Numbered from the stretch's first letter, positions 1 through 9,457 are shown. The stretch is 64,000 nucleotides of DNA from Gordonibacter sp. An230 (GCF_002159915.1 NZ_NFJP01000001.1:1-64000), one strand, 5' to 3'. The notes: generated from the letters alone by a model not told the origin. Numbers and translations: made by a program.

Positions 1-1616
1 GCCCCCTCCGAGTTCGCCTCGGCGCGCGCCGCGCGCTGCGAAGGGGGCAGCAGGTCGGGGAACGGCTCCGACCAGTCGTTTTCGCAGTAGAAGCGCACTG
101 CTGTGCAATATGCCTCAAACATCTGTTTGGCTATTTTGTCATCAAGCAATTCGGAAACGTAATCCCACGCCAAAAGCAACCCGTTTTTATGATCGTATAT
201 CTGATGATCCAGCAATACCTGTGGTGTTTCTGCTAGCATCTTCGACAAGGGACCGAAAACATCTTCCACTTTGTTGGAGATAAATTGGGTGCCGATATTG
301 CTAGCGAATACAACAGGGGCTTTCTTGGGATCGTTTGGGCAACGGTGAGAAAGCTCTCTCAAAACCTCTACAGCTCCAAATGAAGAGTGCGCAACATCCT
401 GCTGAAAGCGTCCTTGCATTTGAGAAGCTAGTTCAAGAAGGGAAATTGCGTTTGCGCAATCAGCCTCAAGAAGGATAAGAGAGGTGAAGTCGGATACGAT
501 CTTGTCAACGTCTGGGTGAATTGGTTTTCTGTTGAACAGCGGAAGGTTGAGAAGAAATTTCTTGTCTTCGCTCCATCGAGAAAGAGCCTTGGCATAAACA
601 GCGGCGATGCCCATAGATTGGGTAACCCCGATTTGCCGTCCTTTCTCGGTGAAGTTCTTCCAAGACTTAGAATCAATTAAGTACTCCATACGAGTGAATT
701 GAGATCTTTTGACACTCTCCATAGGGGCTTTCAGTGGCAAAGAGGGGCCGCCTGGCATGTTGTCTATTCGATTCAGCCAGTATTCTCTATCCTCGTTTCG
801 TGCGTCTTCTCCGATTCCGGTTCTTCTCGCATACTCCATGAAGTCTATCTCGATGGGGGCGAGATCCGTTCCGTCGTAGAGATGCGCTAGATCCTCTAAG
901 AGAACTTGGATGCTAAGCACATCAGCTGCAAGAAGATCGACGTTGATATGCATGATAGTGCGTTTCGGTGATACGACAGTAAGGCGTACATCTATGAGAT
1001 CGTCTTGCTCGATGTCGAAACGTAGGTGACTTAATTCTTGGCGAATACCTTCAATCCTCGAGTCGGGATTGCCTGCTCCTTCCACTCTGTAGGTGGTTAG
1101 TCCCTTCCAAGTTACTTTGTCTTCGATGCGGGCTGTTCCGTCATCAGAGAACCGGGCGCGCAGCATGGGATGCCTTAGAATAAGAAGTTCCACTGCGCGT
1201 TCGAGTTTGGCCGCATCGAGAGATCCGCATTCGAATTCCATATAAGCGTGACAAGCGGTTCCCCCTAGCTCCTGTCCGTCTCGCCTTCCAACCATATAGG
1301 CATGTTGGACGGACGTGATCGGAAAGGGGTCGCCTTTGCTGTAATTTGCGGAACCGAGGAGAGGGCTGCCATTAGACGAGCTTCTCGCAGACCTCTCTCT
1401 TGCAAAATTTACCCAAGAAGCCATACAGGGATTCGAAACCAATTCTGAAAAGGTAACATTGCAGCCATTCTTTGTTAGCAACCCAGCTATTCTCATAATG
1501 TCAAGAGATCCTAGCCCCAAACTGATAAGATTATCCGAAGGGCTTAGTTCTTCTTTTGACAGTCCGAGCATTTCCCCAACAAGCTTTCCAACTAGCTCCA
1601 CGCATACTTCAGACAT
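1..1616 (-). CDS. Nonribosomal peptide synthetase, N-terminal part (aryl carrier + heterocyclization domains), runs off left edge
   Basis: This is the first 538 residues of a larger synthetase; the 3' end lies outside the window. It starts at ATG 1616. Residues 1-75 form an aryl carrier domain with the phosphopantetheine serine in LGLGSLD (S37). From about residue 105 (FPITSVQHAYMVG) a condensation-like domain begins, and it is of the cyclization type: the usual HHxxxDG is replaced by DxxxxDxxS, seen as DLLAADVLS at residues 227-235. The domain ends near the edge at DLLPPSQRA. Known proteins with this ArCP-Cy start are PchE and HMWP2, which condense salicylate with cysteine and close a thiazoline ring. 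An adenylation domain, probably for cysteine, should follow outside the window. The gene is divergent from the aryl-AMP ligase, which would load S37. The family call is firm; the product is inferred. Confidence 0.93.
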   Translation of the reverse strand, partial: MSEVCVELVGKLVGEMLGLSKEELSPSDNLISLGLGSLDIMRIAGLLTKNGCNVTFSELVSNPCMASWVNFARERSARSSSNGSPLLGSANYSKGDPFPITSVQHAYMVGRRDGQELGGTACHAYMEFECGSLDAAKLERAVELLILRHPMLRARFSDDGTARIEDKVTWKGLTTYRVEGAGNPDSRIEGIRQELSHLRFDIEQDDLIDVRLTVVSPKRTIMHINVDLLAADVLSIQVLLEDLAHLYDGTDLAPIEIDFMEYARRTGIGEDARNEDREYWLNRIDNMPGGPSLPLKAPMESVKRSQFTRMEYLIDSKSWKNFTEKGRQIGVTQSMGIAAVYAKALSRWSEDKKFLLNLPLFNRKPIHPDVDKIVSDFTSLILLEADCANAISLLELASQMQGRFQQDVAHSSFGAVEVLRELSHRCPNDPKKAPVVFASNIGTQFISNKVEDVFGPLSKMLAETPQVLLDHQIYDHKNGLLLAWDYVSELLDDKIAKQMFEAYCTAVRFYCENDWSEPFPDLLPPSQRAARAEANSEG

Positions 1617-1761
1617 GCCAACCGCCCTTTCAAGCAATAAGTCTTTGAATATAAGGCATACTAACATAATGTTAGCTATAGTATACTTATAGCGAAAGGG
1701 TTGTTGTTTGCAAATATTGCGCAAATATCTTCTAAGGCTTCGGATGGCAGAAGGGGGTTTT
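1617..1761. promoter_or_regulatory. Divergent promoter region with a 15-bp palindromic operator candidate
   Basis: This AT-rich spacer separates the divergent NRPS and aryl-AMP ligase genes. It contains the perfect inverted repeat CTAACATAATGTTAG at 1661-1675, followed by overlapping -10-like hexamers TATAGT (1677-1682) and TATACT (1682-1687) reading toward the ligase. The size and AT content of the palindrome suit a DtxR- or Fur-type metal-responsive repressor, and a DtxR-like gene lies in the cluster at 7709. Binding is inferred, not shown. Confidence 0.5.
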
Positions 1762-3303
1762 ATGAGAAGGGCAACCGACGTTGGTTTCACTCTTGTTGAA
1801 CGTATTGCGCAATGGGAGCGTGAATATGGGGCAAATATTGCGGTTCGCGACAGAGAAACCACGTATACTTACACTGAGCTATTTGATGCGGCAAGGCGAT
1901 TCGCCTCTTGCCTTGCTTCGGAGGGGATAGAAGCTGGGGACAGGATCGTCCTTCAGCTTCCGAACAAAGCTGAATCTCTTATAATCTTGTTCGGGTCAGT
2001 AATGAGAGGATGCATCCCCGTACTTGCTTTGCCGACTCATCGCAAAGCGGAAATCTCTCATTTCTGCTCAAAGTCAAATGCATCCTGCCTAATTGTTCCG
2101 TGTTCTTCCCCGGCTTATGATTACGAGTCCTTAGCAAAAGCCATCAAAAAGGACAATCCAAGGCTAAAATGTTTTGTCATCGGATCTTCCGATCAATATC
2201 GATCAGTTTCGGATATGCGCGGAGAGCTCTGGCAAGCCACAGCACCCCACTCCTCATCAATTTTGTTCCTGCTTCCGTCGGGTGGTACAACAGGACTCCC
2301 TAAACTTATTCCTCGCTCAAATTTCAGCTATGTGTACAATTTCGTGGAAGCGGCTTCCCGATCGCTTTTTTCCGAAAAAACAAAATACCTAGCAGCTTTG
2401 TCGATATGCCATAATTTGCCGCTCGCATGCCCCGGCGCACTTGGTGCGCTAGAAAAAGGAGGCACCGTCATTTTGGCGGAAAGCGTGAGTCCCGATGAAG
2501 TGTTTCCATTGATCTCTTCTGCAAAAGTGACGACAATAACAGCAGTTCCATCGGCGGTAAACCTCTGGATGGACGCACTCGACTGGTATCCTGTTGATCT
2601 TTCAAGCCTTGAGTCCATCCATGTAGGAGGTGCGCGATTTACCGCAAAAGATGCCAAGAGGCTTTCTGCCGCTTTCTCTTGCGCTGTCCAGCAATCATAC
2701 GGCATGACTGAAGGAATATTGACGCTGACAAGCCCTGAAGCGCCAGAGGAAATCGCCTTTACCACCCAAGGCTTCCCCCTTTCCGAAAACGATCGCCCTC
2801 TTATCATCGGACAAGATGGGCAACCTTGCGCAGACGGCGAAGAAGGGGAATTGATATGGAAAGGACCGTATCTGATGAGTGGATATTACGAAGATGAATA
2901 TTCTACTCTGCGCTCTTTTGATTCGGAAGGATTTTATCATACGGGGGATTTAGCGGTGAGGGATCCCTGCGGCAACTTCAAAATCACGGGACGTCTGAAA
3001 AACACAATAAACCGTGGCGGTGAGACTTTCTCGGCGGAAGACGTAGAGGCAAGTCTTAGAGAAATGCCCGGCATCGTAGACGTAGCCGTCTGCGGGATAC
3101 CGGATCAAGCCCTTGGCGAAAAGACGTGTGCGTTTATCGTTTGCAGCGGCGATGCGCCCAACTTGGAATCCATAAGGGAGTTTTTAAACAACATAGGAAT
3201 CGCCCCATTCAAGCATCCAGACAGAGTAGAGATTCGTGAGTTGTTGCCCCTGACCCCCATAGGAAAAATTGATTTAAATGCTCTTAAGACCTCGATACGC
3301 TAG
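1762..3303 (+). CDS. Aryl-AMP ligase, predicted salicylate-activating (EntE/DhbE/YbtE family)
   Basis: This 513-residue enzyme should adenylate an aromatic acid with ATP and load it on the aryl carrier domain of the divergent NRPS. Core motifs are PSGGTTGLPKLIPR (172-185), YGMTEG (313-318), GELIWKGPYLMSGYY, YHTGD and GRLKNTINRGGE. It matches the stand-alone EntE/DhbE type in length. The residues at the DhbE substrate positions 235, 240 and 337 are N218, C223 and L320. Cys and Leu at the last two positions are the combination in salicylate enzymes such as YbtE and PchD; Ser and Val mark 2,3-dihydroxybenzoate. ATG 1762 is chosen for the ribosome binding site AGAAGGGGG; in-frame starts further upstream lack one. 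The stop directly abuts the stop of the convergent TetR gene. No salicylate synthase lies in the window. Confidence 0.9.
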   Translation: MRRATDVGFTLVERIAQWEREYGANIAVRDRETTYTYTELFDAARRFASCLASEGIEAGDRIVLQLPNKAESLIILFGSVMRGCIPVLALPTHRKAEISHFCSKSNASCLIVPCSSPAYDYESLAKAIKKDNPRLKCFVIGSSDQYRSVSDMRGELWQATAPHSSSILFLLPSGGTTGLPKLIPRSNFSYVYNFVEAASRSLFSEKTKYLAALSICHNLPLACPGALGALEKGGTVILAESVSPDEVFPLISSAKVTTITAVPSAVNLWMDALDWYPVDLSSLESIHVGGARFTAKDAKRLSAAFSCAVQQSYGMTEGILTLTSPEAPEEIAFTTQGFPLSENDRPLIIGQDGQPCADGEEGELIWKGPYLMSGYYEDEYSTLRSFDSEGFYHTGDLAVRDPCGNFKITGRLKNTINRGGETFSAEDVEASLREMPGIVDVAVCGIPDQALGEKTCAFIVCSGDAPNLESIREFLNNIGIAPFKHPDRVEIRELLPLTPIGKIDLNALKTSIR

Positions 3304-3981
3304 TCAGCCCTTTAAAAAAATCTCTTCCAATCCGCCGAGAAGAGCATCGAGAAGGACTGAGAACTGATGATCAAAAAAACTTCTCCTCAGGCTTTCTTCT
3401 TCGGTCAGGAGTTTGACCGTTTTTGCCAAAGCGGCAATACCGGGATCGGACGCAGAAAGCGCACTCGCATACGAACCCCCCACCTCTTTGCGCACATCGT
3501 CCATTTTGTCCCTGTCATCCTCGGTAGCAACGAACGCGCAAGTTTGGCAAAGCAAAACGGAATAAACAAGAGTGGACCAATCGCCAAACCCAGCATCTCT
3601 CAGCACTTGAATGCCGCAATTGATAATGCGGTCGGATTCCCCAAGGCCAGGACCTACGGCAGCGAGTCTACGAGCGACTCCGGGGTACTTTCTCAGGGTG
3701 GAACGCATCCCCTCAAGAAGAAGCTTGAACCATCGTTTCCAATTCTCGCGAGGCTCAGGAAGGTCGATTTCGGCATTAACGTGCTCGATAACAAGATGTA
3801 CCACATCTTCTCTTCGACCAACGTGGTAATTAATGACACCTGGGTACGCGTTAATTTCTTTAGCCAGTTGACGAATAGACCAACCATCTATGCCAAATTC
3901 TTTGGTGAGCTTCAAGGCGGCATCGCAGATAGAAGTCACGTCAATTGCTGGCAAGCCGGCTGTCTGGCGCGTCGACCCCAT
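3304..3981 (-). CDS. TetR/AcrR-family transcriptional regulator
   Basis: A 225-residue protein with an N-terminal helix-turn-helix (about residues 12-55, with the recognition part WSIRQLAKEINAYPGVINYHV) and an all-helical C-terminal domain, the layout of TetR repressors. ATG 3981 follows AAAGGTG at suitable spacing. The gene is convergent with the aryl-AMP ligase without a single base between the stops, and divergent from the ABC transporter pair, sharing the 136-bp spacer 3982-4117. It probably regulates itself and the transporter operon. The ligand is unknown; the metallophore or an intermediate is a reasonable guess. Confidence 0.8.
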   Translation of the reverse strand: MGSTRQTAGLPAIDVTSICDAALKLTKEFGIDGWSIRQLAKEINAYPGVINYHVGRREDVVHLVIEHVNAEIDLPEPRENWKRWFKLLLEGMRSTLRKYPGVARRLAAVGPGLGESDRIINCGIQVLRDAGFGDWSTLVYSVLLCQTCAFVATEDDRDKMDDVRKEVGGSYASALSASDPGIAALAKTVKLLTEEESLRRSFFDHQFSVLLDALLGGLEEIFLKG

Positions 3982-4117
3982 ATTCAGCACCTTTCTATTT
4001 GCTGGTTGCGACAGAATACCATTTTTTTGCACCCCCAGCGTAACGCGGTCAGTTTGCGGAAATATTCAAGTCGCTGCAAGTGCAAAACAACGTCCTGGTA
4101 ATAGAGCAGGAGGAGAA

Positions 4118-5968
4118 ATGACGGAACAAAGCCCAGAGAACAAAAAGTCGAAACGCAAAGCACCCCATCCGCTGTTCAGGTTGCTTGACTTCGCAGGGCC
4201 TTACAAAATCCTCACCGTGGTGGGCTGCGCCTTGTCTGGTCTGCATTCGTTGCTTGCTGTGATGCCCCTTGTGTGCGTCTGGTTTATCATGTCGCAGTTT
4301 GTCGCAGTGGCTCCTCAATGGAGCGAAGCGAGTGGCGCGGCCTTTTACGCATGGCTGGCAGTCGGATTCGCGGTGGCCGGAGTGGTGGTGTACTTCGCGG
4401 CGTTGATGTGCACTCATATCGCGGCATTCCGAACCGGCAACAACATGAGGAAGGCCGCGACCCACCATCTCTCCAAGGTTCCCCTTGGCTACTACGACGA
4501 GCATTCGACCGGCGAACTAAGGAGGGTGATCGACGGCTGCGCCGGCCAGACCGAGTCCGTGCTTGCCCATAAGTTCCCTGATTTCGTGGGAGCCCTCATC
4601 ACCCCCGTTGTGTTTGTCGTCGTGATGTTCATCTTCGACTGGGCCATGGGTTTGGCGTGCCTGGTTCCCATCGCGGTGTCCTTCGCGTGCATTTGGAGGA
4701 TGATGGGAGGGGGAGGCAGCGATGAGAACTCAAGCTATCTGACTTTCGTGTCGAACTACCAGCAGGCATTGAACCGAATGAACGCCGCTGCGACCGAATA
4801 TGTTCGAGGCATGCCCGTCGTCAAAGTGTTCCAGCAAACGGTCGATTCGTTCAACGCATTCAAGGAGGCCATCCTGCAGTACCGGGATATGGCCCATGGC
4901 TATTCGAAGTTGTGCGAAAAACCGCAGGTCGTGCAGATCGTGGCGATCAACTCGACCTTTGCTGTGCTGGTTCCCGCCAGCATCCTGCTTGCGGGGGCAG
5001 CAGGGGACTTCGCGTCGTTCTTCACGGACTTCCTCTTCTACGTGGTGTTCAGCGCGGTGACGACATCGATGATGACCAAGATACTGTACGCCTCTGAAGC
5101 TGCGGCGATGGCCCAAGATGCCGTGATGCGAATCGAGGGGATCCTATCCACGCCGGAGATGCCTTGCTGTTCTGCGAAAGGCGGGAGGGCGAGCGGGACG
5201 TGCGATATCGTTTTTGAAGGGGTGTCTTTCACGTATCCGGGCGCTGACGCACCTGCCGTCAAGAACGTGAGCTTTGCGATTCCCGAAGGAGAAACGATGG
5301 CGCTCGTCGGGCCGTCGGGAGGAGGCAAGAGCACCATTGCAAGCCTTGTTCCGAGGTTCTGGGACGTCGATGAAGGACGGGTGCTTGTCGGCGGTGTTGA
5401 TGTGCGGGATGTTCCCCGTTCGGAACTGATGGATTCCGTTTCCTTCGTCTTCCAAAACACACGGCTTTTCAAGCGCAGCCTCATTGACAACATCAGATTC
5501 GCGCGCCCGTCGGCTACGCGCGCGGAGGTGGAGGCGGCCGCGCACGCGGCGCAATGCGACGACATCATCGCGAAGCTGCCCGAGGGCTTGGACACGGTGG
5601 TCGGCGCGAAGGGCGTCTACCTGTCGGGCGGCGAATGCCAGCGTATCGCGCTTGCCCGGGCCATTCTGAAAGATGCGCCTATCGTGGTCTTGGACGAGGC
5701 CACAGCGTTCGCCGATCCGGAAAACGAAGCCCTTATCCAACGTGCGCTCGCGCGTCTTACGCACGGCAAGACCGTTCTCATGATTGCACACCGGCTATCG
5801 ACCGTGGTGGGCGCGGACAGGATCTGCGTCGTGGAGAACGGGGCCATCTCGGAATCGGGATCCCACGGGGATCTTGTCGAAAGCAAGGGAGTGTATCGCC
5901 GGATGTGGGAGGACTATCAGAAATCAGTCTCTTGGAGAATCGGAGGGGGTGCCAACGATGCTGCGTGA
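4118..5968 (+). CDS. ABC half-transporter, exporter fold, YbtP/IrtA-like
   Basis: This 616-residue protein combines six N-terminal membrane helices (about 25-320) with a C-terminal ATPase domain. The nucleotide-binding domain has Walker A GPSGGGKST, signature LSGGECQRIALARA and Walker B VVLDEATAFADPENE. The ATAFADPENE version of the D-loop is typical, to my knowledge, of the YbtP/YbtQ/IrtAB group, exporter-fold pairs that work in ferric-siderophore uptake; ordinary exporters usually read ATSALD. The start has a strong AGGAGGAG site. It overlaps the next half-transporter by 11 bases, so the two are cotranslated and likely form a heterodimer. Import of the metal-loaded product is favoured by the family resemblance; export cannot be excluded. 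Confidence 0.88.
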   Translation: MTEQSPENKKSKRKAPHPLFRLLDFAGPYKILTVVGCALSGLHSLLAVMPLVCVWFIMSQFVAVAPQWSEASGAAFYAWLAVGFAVAGVVVYFAALMCTHIAAFRTGNNMRKAATHHLSKVPLGYYDEHSTGELRRVIDGCAGQTESVLAHKFPDFVGALITPVVFVVVMFIFDWAMGLACLVPIAVSFACIWRMMGGGGSDENSSYLTFVSNYQQALNRMNAAATEYVRGMPVVKVFQQTVDSFNAFKEAILQYRDMAHGYSKLCEKPQVVQIVAINSTFAVLVPASILLAGAAGDFASFFTDFLFYVVFSAVTTSMMTKILYASEAAAMAQDAVMRIEGILSTPEMPCCSAKGGRASGTCDIVFEGVSFTYPGADAPAVKNVSFAIPEGETMALVGPSGGGKSTIASLVPRFWDVDEGRVLVGGVDVRDVPRSELMDSVSFVFQNTRLFKRSLIDNIRFARPSATRAEVEAAAHAAQCDDIIAKLPEGLDTVVGAKGVYLSGGECQRIALARAILKDAPIVVLDEATAFADPENEALIQRALARLTHGKTVLMIAHRLSTVVGADRICVVENGAISESGSHGDLVESKGVYRRMWEDYQKSVSWRIGGGANDAA

Positions 5969-7694
5969 GAAGTTCGCTTTGACCGAGCGGGGTGCTTTCG
6001 AGTTCAAGAGAGGCGCGTTCTTCTGCGCTCTCGCCAACCTCGTCATGATGGCACCCATTGGCGTGCTGTGCATGGCGACCAACGACTACCTGGATCATCT
6101 GCTCGACCCCTCGAAGCCCCTCCCTGCTCTTGGTGGCTATCTTGCAGCCATCGTCGTCATACTCCTGCTCATGCTGCTGACCCAATGGCTCGAATACCAT
6201 TTCACCTACAATGTCGTGTACGGCGAGAGTGCCAGAAAGCGGATCGAGCTTGCCGAGGTGCTGCGCAGATTGCCCCTTTCCTTTTTCGGAAGGCGCGACC
6301 TCTCGGACCTCACCACCACCATCATGAAGGACTGCGCCGATCAGGAGCGCATGTTCTCCCATATCATGCCCCTTTTGTTCGGAACCGGCGCGTCGACCAT
6401 ATTGATCTCGATCATGCTTCTGCTCTTCAACTGGAAGATGGCCATCGCCGCCCTCTGGGTTCTTCCCATCGCCTTGCTCATCATCGCCTTCTCTCGGAAG
6501 AGCCAAGATGCGAAGGGGCAGTTTCTCATCGACCGCCAGCTTGACGTTGCGGACGGCTTGCAGGAGTACCTCGAATGCGCCCAAGAGATCACGGCGGCGA
6601 ACCAATCGGAAACGTATCTCGAGCAACTGGATCAGAAGATCGATCGCGCGGAGAAGGCCCAGATCGTCTCGGAGCTTTCGAGTGCCGTTCCCGTGTCGGC
6701 CGCGCAAGCGTTCCTCAAGCTCGGAATAGCTTCGACCGTCCTCGTCGGAGCCCTGCTTTTGGCATCGGGGGAACTAGAGTTCATGGTGTACTTCTGCTTC
6801 CTTCTCGTGGTGACGAGATTCTACGATCCGATCAACACCGTGCTTGAAGTTGTGACGGAGCTTCTCAATCTCAAGCTCGGAATCAAGCGCATGCACTCCA
6901 TCGAGCACGAGCGGCCTCAAACCGGGTCGATGGAATTCGAGCCGGCGAATCACGACATTTCTTTCGACAACGTGACTTTTTCGTACGAAGGAGGCGAGAA
7001 GGTTCTCTCGAACGTCTCATTTGTTGCGAAGGAGGGCGAGGTGACCGCCTTGGTCGGTCCGAGCGGGGGCGGCAAGTCCACCGCGGCCAAGCTGGCTGCC
7101 CGTTTCTGGGATGCCGACGATGGCGTTGTGAGCATCGGAGGCGTGGACGTTTCGACCGTCGACCCCGAGGCCCTTCTCGTCGATTTCGCCCAAGTGTTCC
7201 AGGATGTGGTTCTGTTCGACGACACGATCATGCAGAACATCCGACTCGGTAGGCCAGATGCCACGGATGAGGAGGTGTTTGCGGCGGCTCGGGCGGCGAA
7301 CTGCGATGATTTTGTCTCCCGCATGCCGAAGGGCTATGAAACGAGGATAGGCGAGAACGGCGCGCTTTTGTCCGGAGGCGAGCGCCAGCGCATATCGATT
7401 GCCCGGGCGATCCTCAAAAACGCCCCCATTGTTCTTCTGGATGAGGCGACCGCTTCACTTGACGTTGAAAATGAGACGAAGGTGCAGGAGGCGCTATCGT
7501 GTCTCCTTGAACGCAAAACCGTGCTGGTCATCGCGCACCGGATGAGAACCGTGATGAGCGCCGACAAAATCGTGGTGCTGGATGGAGGCCGCGTTGCCGA
7601 GCAAGGAAAGCCGTCGGAGCTCATGGAGCGCGAAGACAGCCTGTTCAAGAAAATGGTGGAGCTTCAGTCGTCGACGGGTCGGATTTTGAATTAA
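5958..7694 (+). CDS. ABC half-transporter, exporter fold, YbtQ/IrtB-like partner
   Basis: This 578-residue protein has a membrane domain (about 20-320) followed by an ATPase domain with Walker A GPSGGGKST, signature LSGGERQRISIARA and Walker B LLDEATASLDVENE. ATG 5958 lies inside the end of the upstream half-transporter and is preceded by GGAGGGGG. The coupling and equal size make it the second half of a heterodimeric transporter. In known YbtPQ and IrtAB pairs both halves are needed for iron-siderophore uptake. The DtxR-like gene starts 14 bases after its stop, so transport and metal sensing share a transcript. The assignment as a transporter is firm; substrate and direction are inferred from context. 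Confidence 0.88.
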   Translation: MLREKFALTERGAFEFKRGAFFCALANLVMMAPIGVLCMATNDYLDHLLDPSKPLPALGGYLAAIVVILLLMLLTQWLEYHFTYNVVYGESARKRIELAEVLRRLPLSFFGRRDLSDLTTTIMKDCADQERMFSHIMPLLFGTGASTILISIMLLLFNWKMAIAALWVLPIALLIIAFSRKSQDAKGQFLIDRQLDVADGLQEYLECAQEITAANQSETYLEQLDQKIDRAEKAQIVSELSSAVPVSAAQAFLKLGIASTVLVGALLLASGELEFMVYFCFLLVVTRFYDPINTVLEVVTELLNLKLGIKRMHSIEHERPQTGSMEFEPANHDISFDNVTFSYEGGEKVLSNVSFVAKEGEVTALVGPSGGGKSTAAKLAARFWDADDGVVSIGGVDVSTVDPEALLVDFAQVFQDVVLFDDTIMQNIRLGRPDATDEEVFAAARAANCDDFVSRMPKGYETRIGENGALLSGGERQRISIARAILKNAPIVLLDEATASLDVENETKVQEALSCLLERKTVLVIAHRMRTVMSADKIVVLDGGRVAEQGKPSELMEREDSLFKKMVELQSSTGRILN

Positions 7695-7708
7695 GTGAGG
7701 TGGAACTG

Positions 7709-8089
7709 ATGACTTTGAGTGAGTCAAGGGAAGACTATCTAGAAAACCTGCTTATTCTCGAAACTCGTTCTGGTGGTTTTGTAAGGCAAGTGGATATGGC
7801 CAGTAGAATGGGTTTTTCCAAGGCGAGCATATCAAAAGCTATGTCCTCCTTGAGCGCGGAAGGATATGTTGAATTTAGGCCTCGAGGTTTGGTTCGCCTT
7901 TCAAATGGGGGACGCAAAATCGCTGAAAGAGTTTACGACCGCCATTGCTTCTTCTTCAAGGTTCTTACCAACCTTGGCATTCCGACTGAAATTGCACAAA
8001 GGGATGCCTGTCGCATGGAGCACGCAATGAGCGAAGAGTCATATCAGGCTTTAAAAAAGGAGCTGTCGAGCAAGATGGACGTCCAATAA
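7709..8089 (+). CDS. DtxR/MntR-like metal-dependent repressor
   Basis: This 126-residue protein begins LSESREDYLENLLIL, the standard opening of DtxR/MntR winged-helix repressors, and continues with VRQVDMASRMGFSKASISKA as the recognition helix region and LSNGGRKIAERVYDRH leading into the dimer helices. The conserved metal-site residues of this family lie in that stretch and in the following helices (CRMEHAMSEES). There is no SH3-like domain, as in MntR. The start is taken as ATG 7709; GTG 7700 is an alternative. Located between the transporter and the SAM/cysteine genes, it is the natural candidate to switch the cluster on at low metal. The 1661-1675 palindrome is a possible target. Confidence 0.85.
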   Translation: MTLSESREDYLENLLILETRSGGFVRQVDMASRMGFSKASISKAMSSLSAEGYVEFRPRGLVRLSNGGRKIAERVYDRHCFFFKVLTNLGIPTEIAQRDACRMEHAMSEESYQALKKELSSKMDVQ

Positions 8090-8147
8090 GGGTCATCAAC
8101 CTAAATAAGCTGGATAATGGGCAATCTAAAGTATAGAGAGAATTGAA

Positions 8148-9440
8148 ATGACGATAGAGCAAAGGCCAAGCTTATCGATCGCTTTGCCAAAATCCTACCT
8201 GTTCACGTCCGAATCCGTCACCGAGGGGCATCCCGACAAGATGTGCGACCAGATATCGGACGCCATCTTGGACGCCATCATCTCCAAGGAGATAGAGCTC
8301 GAGCGCGAGGGCTACATCGCCCCCAGCGGGCAGCCCGCCGACGTGTCGCGGATGCGCTGCGCGTGCGAGACGCTTGCGACCACGGGGCTCGTGGCCGTGG
8401 CGGGCGAGATCCGCACGCAGGCGTACGTGGACGTGCCGGCCATCGTGCGCGAGGTGGTGTGCGGCATCGGCTACGACCGCGCCAAGTACGGCTTCGACGG
8501 CACCACCTGCGGCGTGGTGAACGCCATCCACGAGCAGAGCCCCGACATCGCGCAGGGCGTGGACGAGAGCTGGGAGGCGGCCCACGGCGGGGCCGCGGAC
8601 GACCCCTACGAGCGCATCGGCGCGGGCGACCAGGGCATGATGTTCGGCTACGCCTGCGACGAGACGAGCACCCTCATGCCCATGCCCATCTACCTGGCCC
8701 AGCGCATGAGCGAGCGCCTCGCCGCCGTGCGCAAGGACGGCACGCTCGACTACCTGCGCCCCGACGGCAAGACCCAGGTGAGCGTGCGCTACGAGGACGG
8801 CGCGCCGAAGTGGGTGGAGAAGGTGGTCGTGTCCACGCAGCACGCCGAGGAGGCGCCCTACGAGCGGCTGCGCGCCGACGTGGTGGAGCAGGTGGTGCGC
8901 CCGGTGCTGGCCGGCGAGGGCGTGGCGCTCTCGCCCGACGCGGAGATCCACGTGAACCCCACGGGCCGCTTCGTCATCGGCGGGCCGATGGGCGACTGCG
9001 GCCTCACGGGCCGCAAGGTCATCGTGGACACCTACGGCGGCATGGGACGGCACGGCGGCGGGGCCTTCTCCGGCAAGGACTGCACGAAGGTGGACCGCTC
9101 GGCGGCCTACGCGGCGCGCTGGGTGGCGAAGAACGTGGTTGCCGCGGGCCTGGCCGCGCGCTGCGAGGTGCAGGTGGCCTACGCCATCGGCGTGGCGCGC
9201 CCCGTGTCGCTCATGGTGGAGACGTTCGGCACCGAGAAGGCGGCGGTGGGGGCCATCGAGCGCGCGGTGGCCGAGGTGTTCGACCTGCGCCCCGGCGCCA
9301 TCATCGACGCGCTGGATTTGCGCCGCCCCATCTACCGCAAGACGGCCGCCTACGGCCACTTCGGCCGCGAGCTGCCCGAGTTCACCTGGGAGCGCACCGA
9401 CCGCGCCGAGGATCTGCGAAAGACCTGCAGGCTAGCATAA
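8148..9440 (+). CDS. metK: S-adenosylmethionine synthetase
   Basis: This 430-residue enzyme makes S-adenosylmethionine from methionine and ATP. It contains the family signatures [16 protein letters not shown] near the N terminus, [12 protein letters not shown] in the middle and [17 protein letters not shown] near residue 300. The spacing and length are normal for MetK. It lies inside the metallophore cluster and is followed by cysK and the adenosylhomocysteine hydrolase gene, so it may be a dedicated copy feeding methylation of the product; whether a second housekeeping metK exists cannot be seen here. The first 15 or so codons are AT-rich like the upstream genes, after which the sequence becomes strikingly GC-rich, unlike cysK just downstream. 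Confidence 0.95.
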   Translation: MTIEQRPSLSIALPKSYLFTSESVTEGHPDKMCDQISDAILDAIISKEIELEREGYIAPSGQPADVSRMRCACETLATTGLVAVAGEIRTQAYVDVPAIVREVVCGIGYDRAKYGFDGTTCGVVNAIHEQSPDIAQGVDESWEAAHGGAADDPYERIGAGDQGMMFGYACDETSTLMPMPIYLAQRMSERLAAVRKDGTLDYLRPDGKTQVSVRYEDGAPKWVEKVVVSTQHAEEAPYERLRADVVEQVVRPVLAGEGVALSPDAEIHVNPTGRFVIGGPMGDCGLTGRKVIVDTYGGMGRHGGGAFSGKDCTKVDRSAAYAARWVAKNVVAAGLAARCEVQVAYAIGVARPVSLMVETFGTEKAAVGAIERAVAEVFDLRPGAIIDALDLRRPIYRKTAAYGHFGRELPEFTWERTDRAEDLRKTCRLA

Positions 9441-9457
9441 GGGGCTAGCACCCCCTT
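9439..9457 (+). other. Short hairpin between metK and cysK
   Basis: AAGGGG and CCCCTT flank a 7-base loop directly at the metK stop and before the cysK ribosome binding site GGAAGGAG. There is no T tract, so it looks more like a processing or stabilising hairpin than a terminator. Low confidence. Confidence 0.3.

Noticed and set aside
8172-9448. Long open frames on both strands overlapping metK
   Set aside because: They arise from the extreme GC-rich codon usage of metK, give Arg/Ala/His-rich sequences without any family resemblance, and have no ribosome binding sites. The same applies to frames opposite ahcY, gyrB and gyrA.
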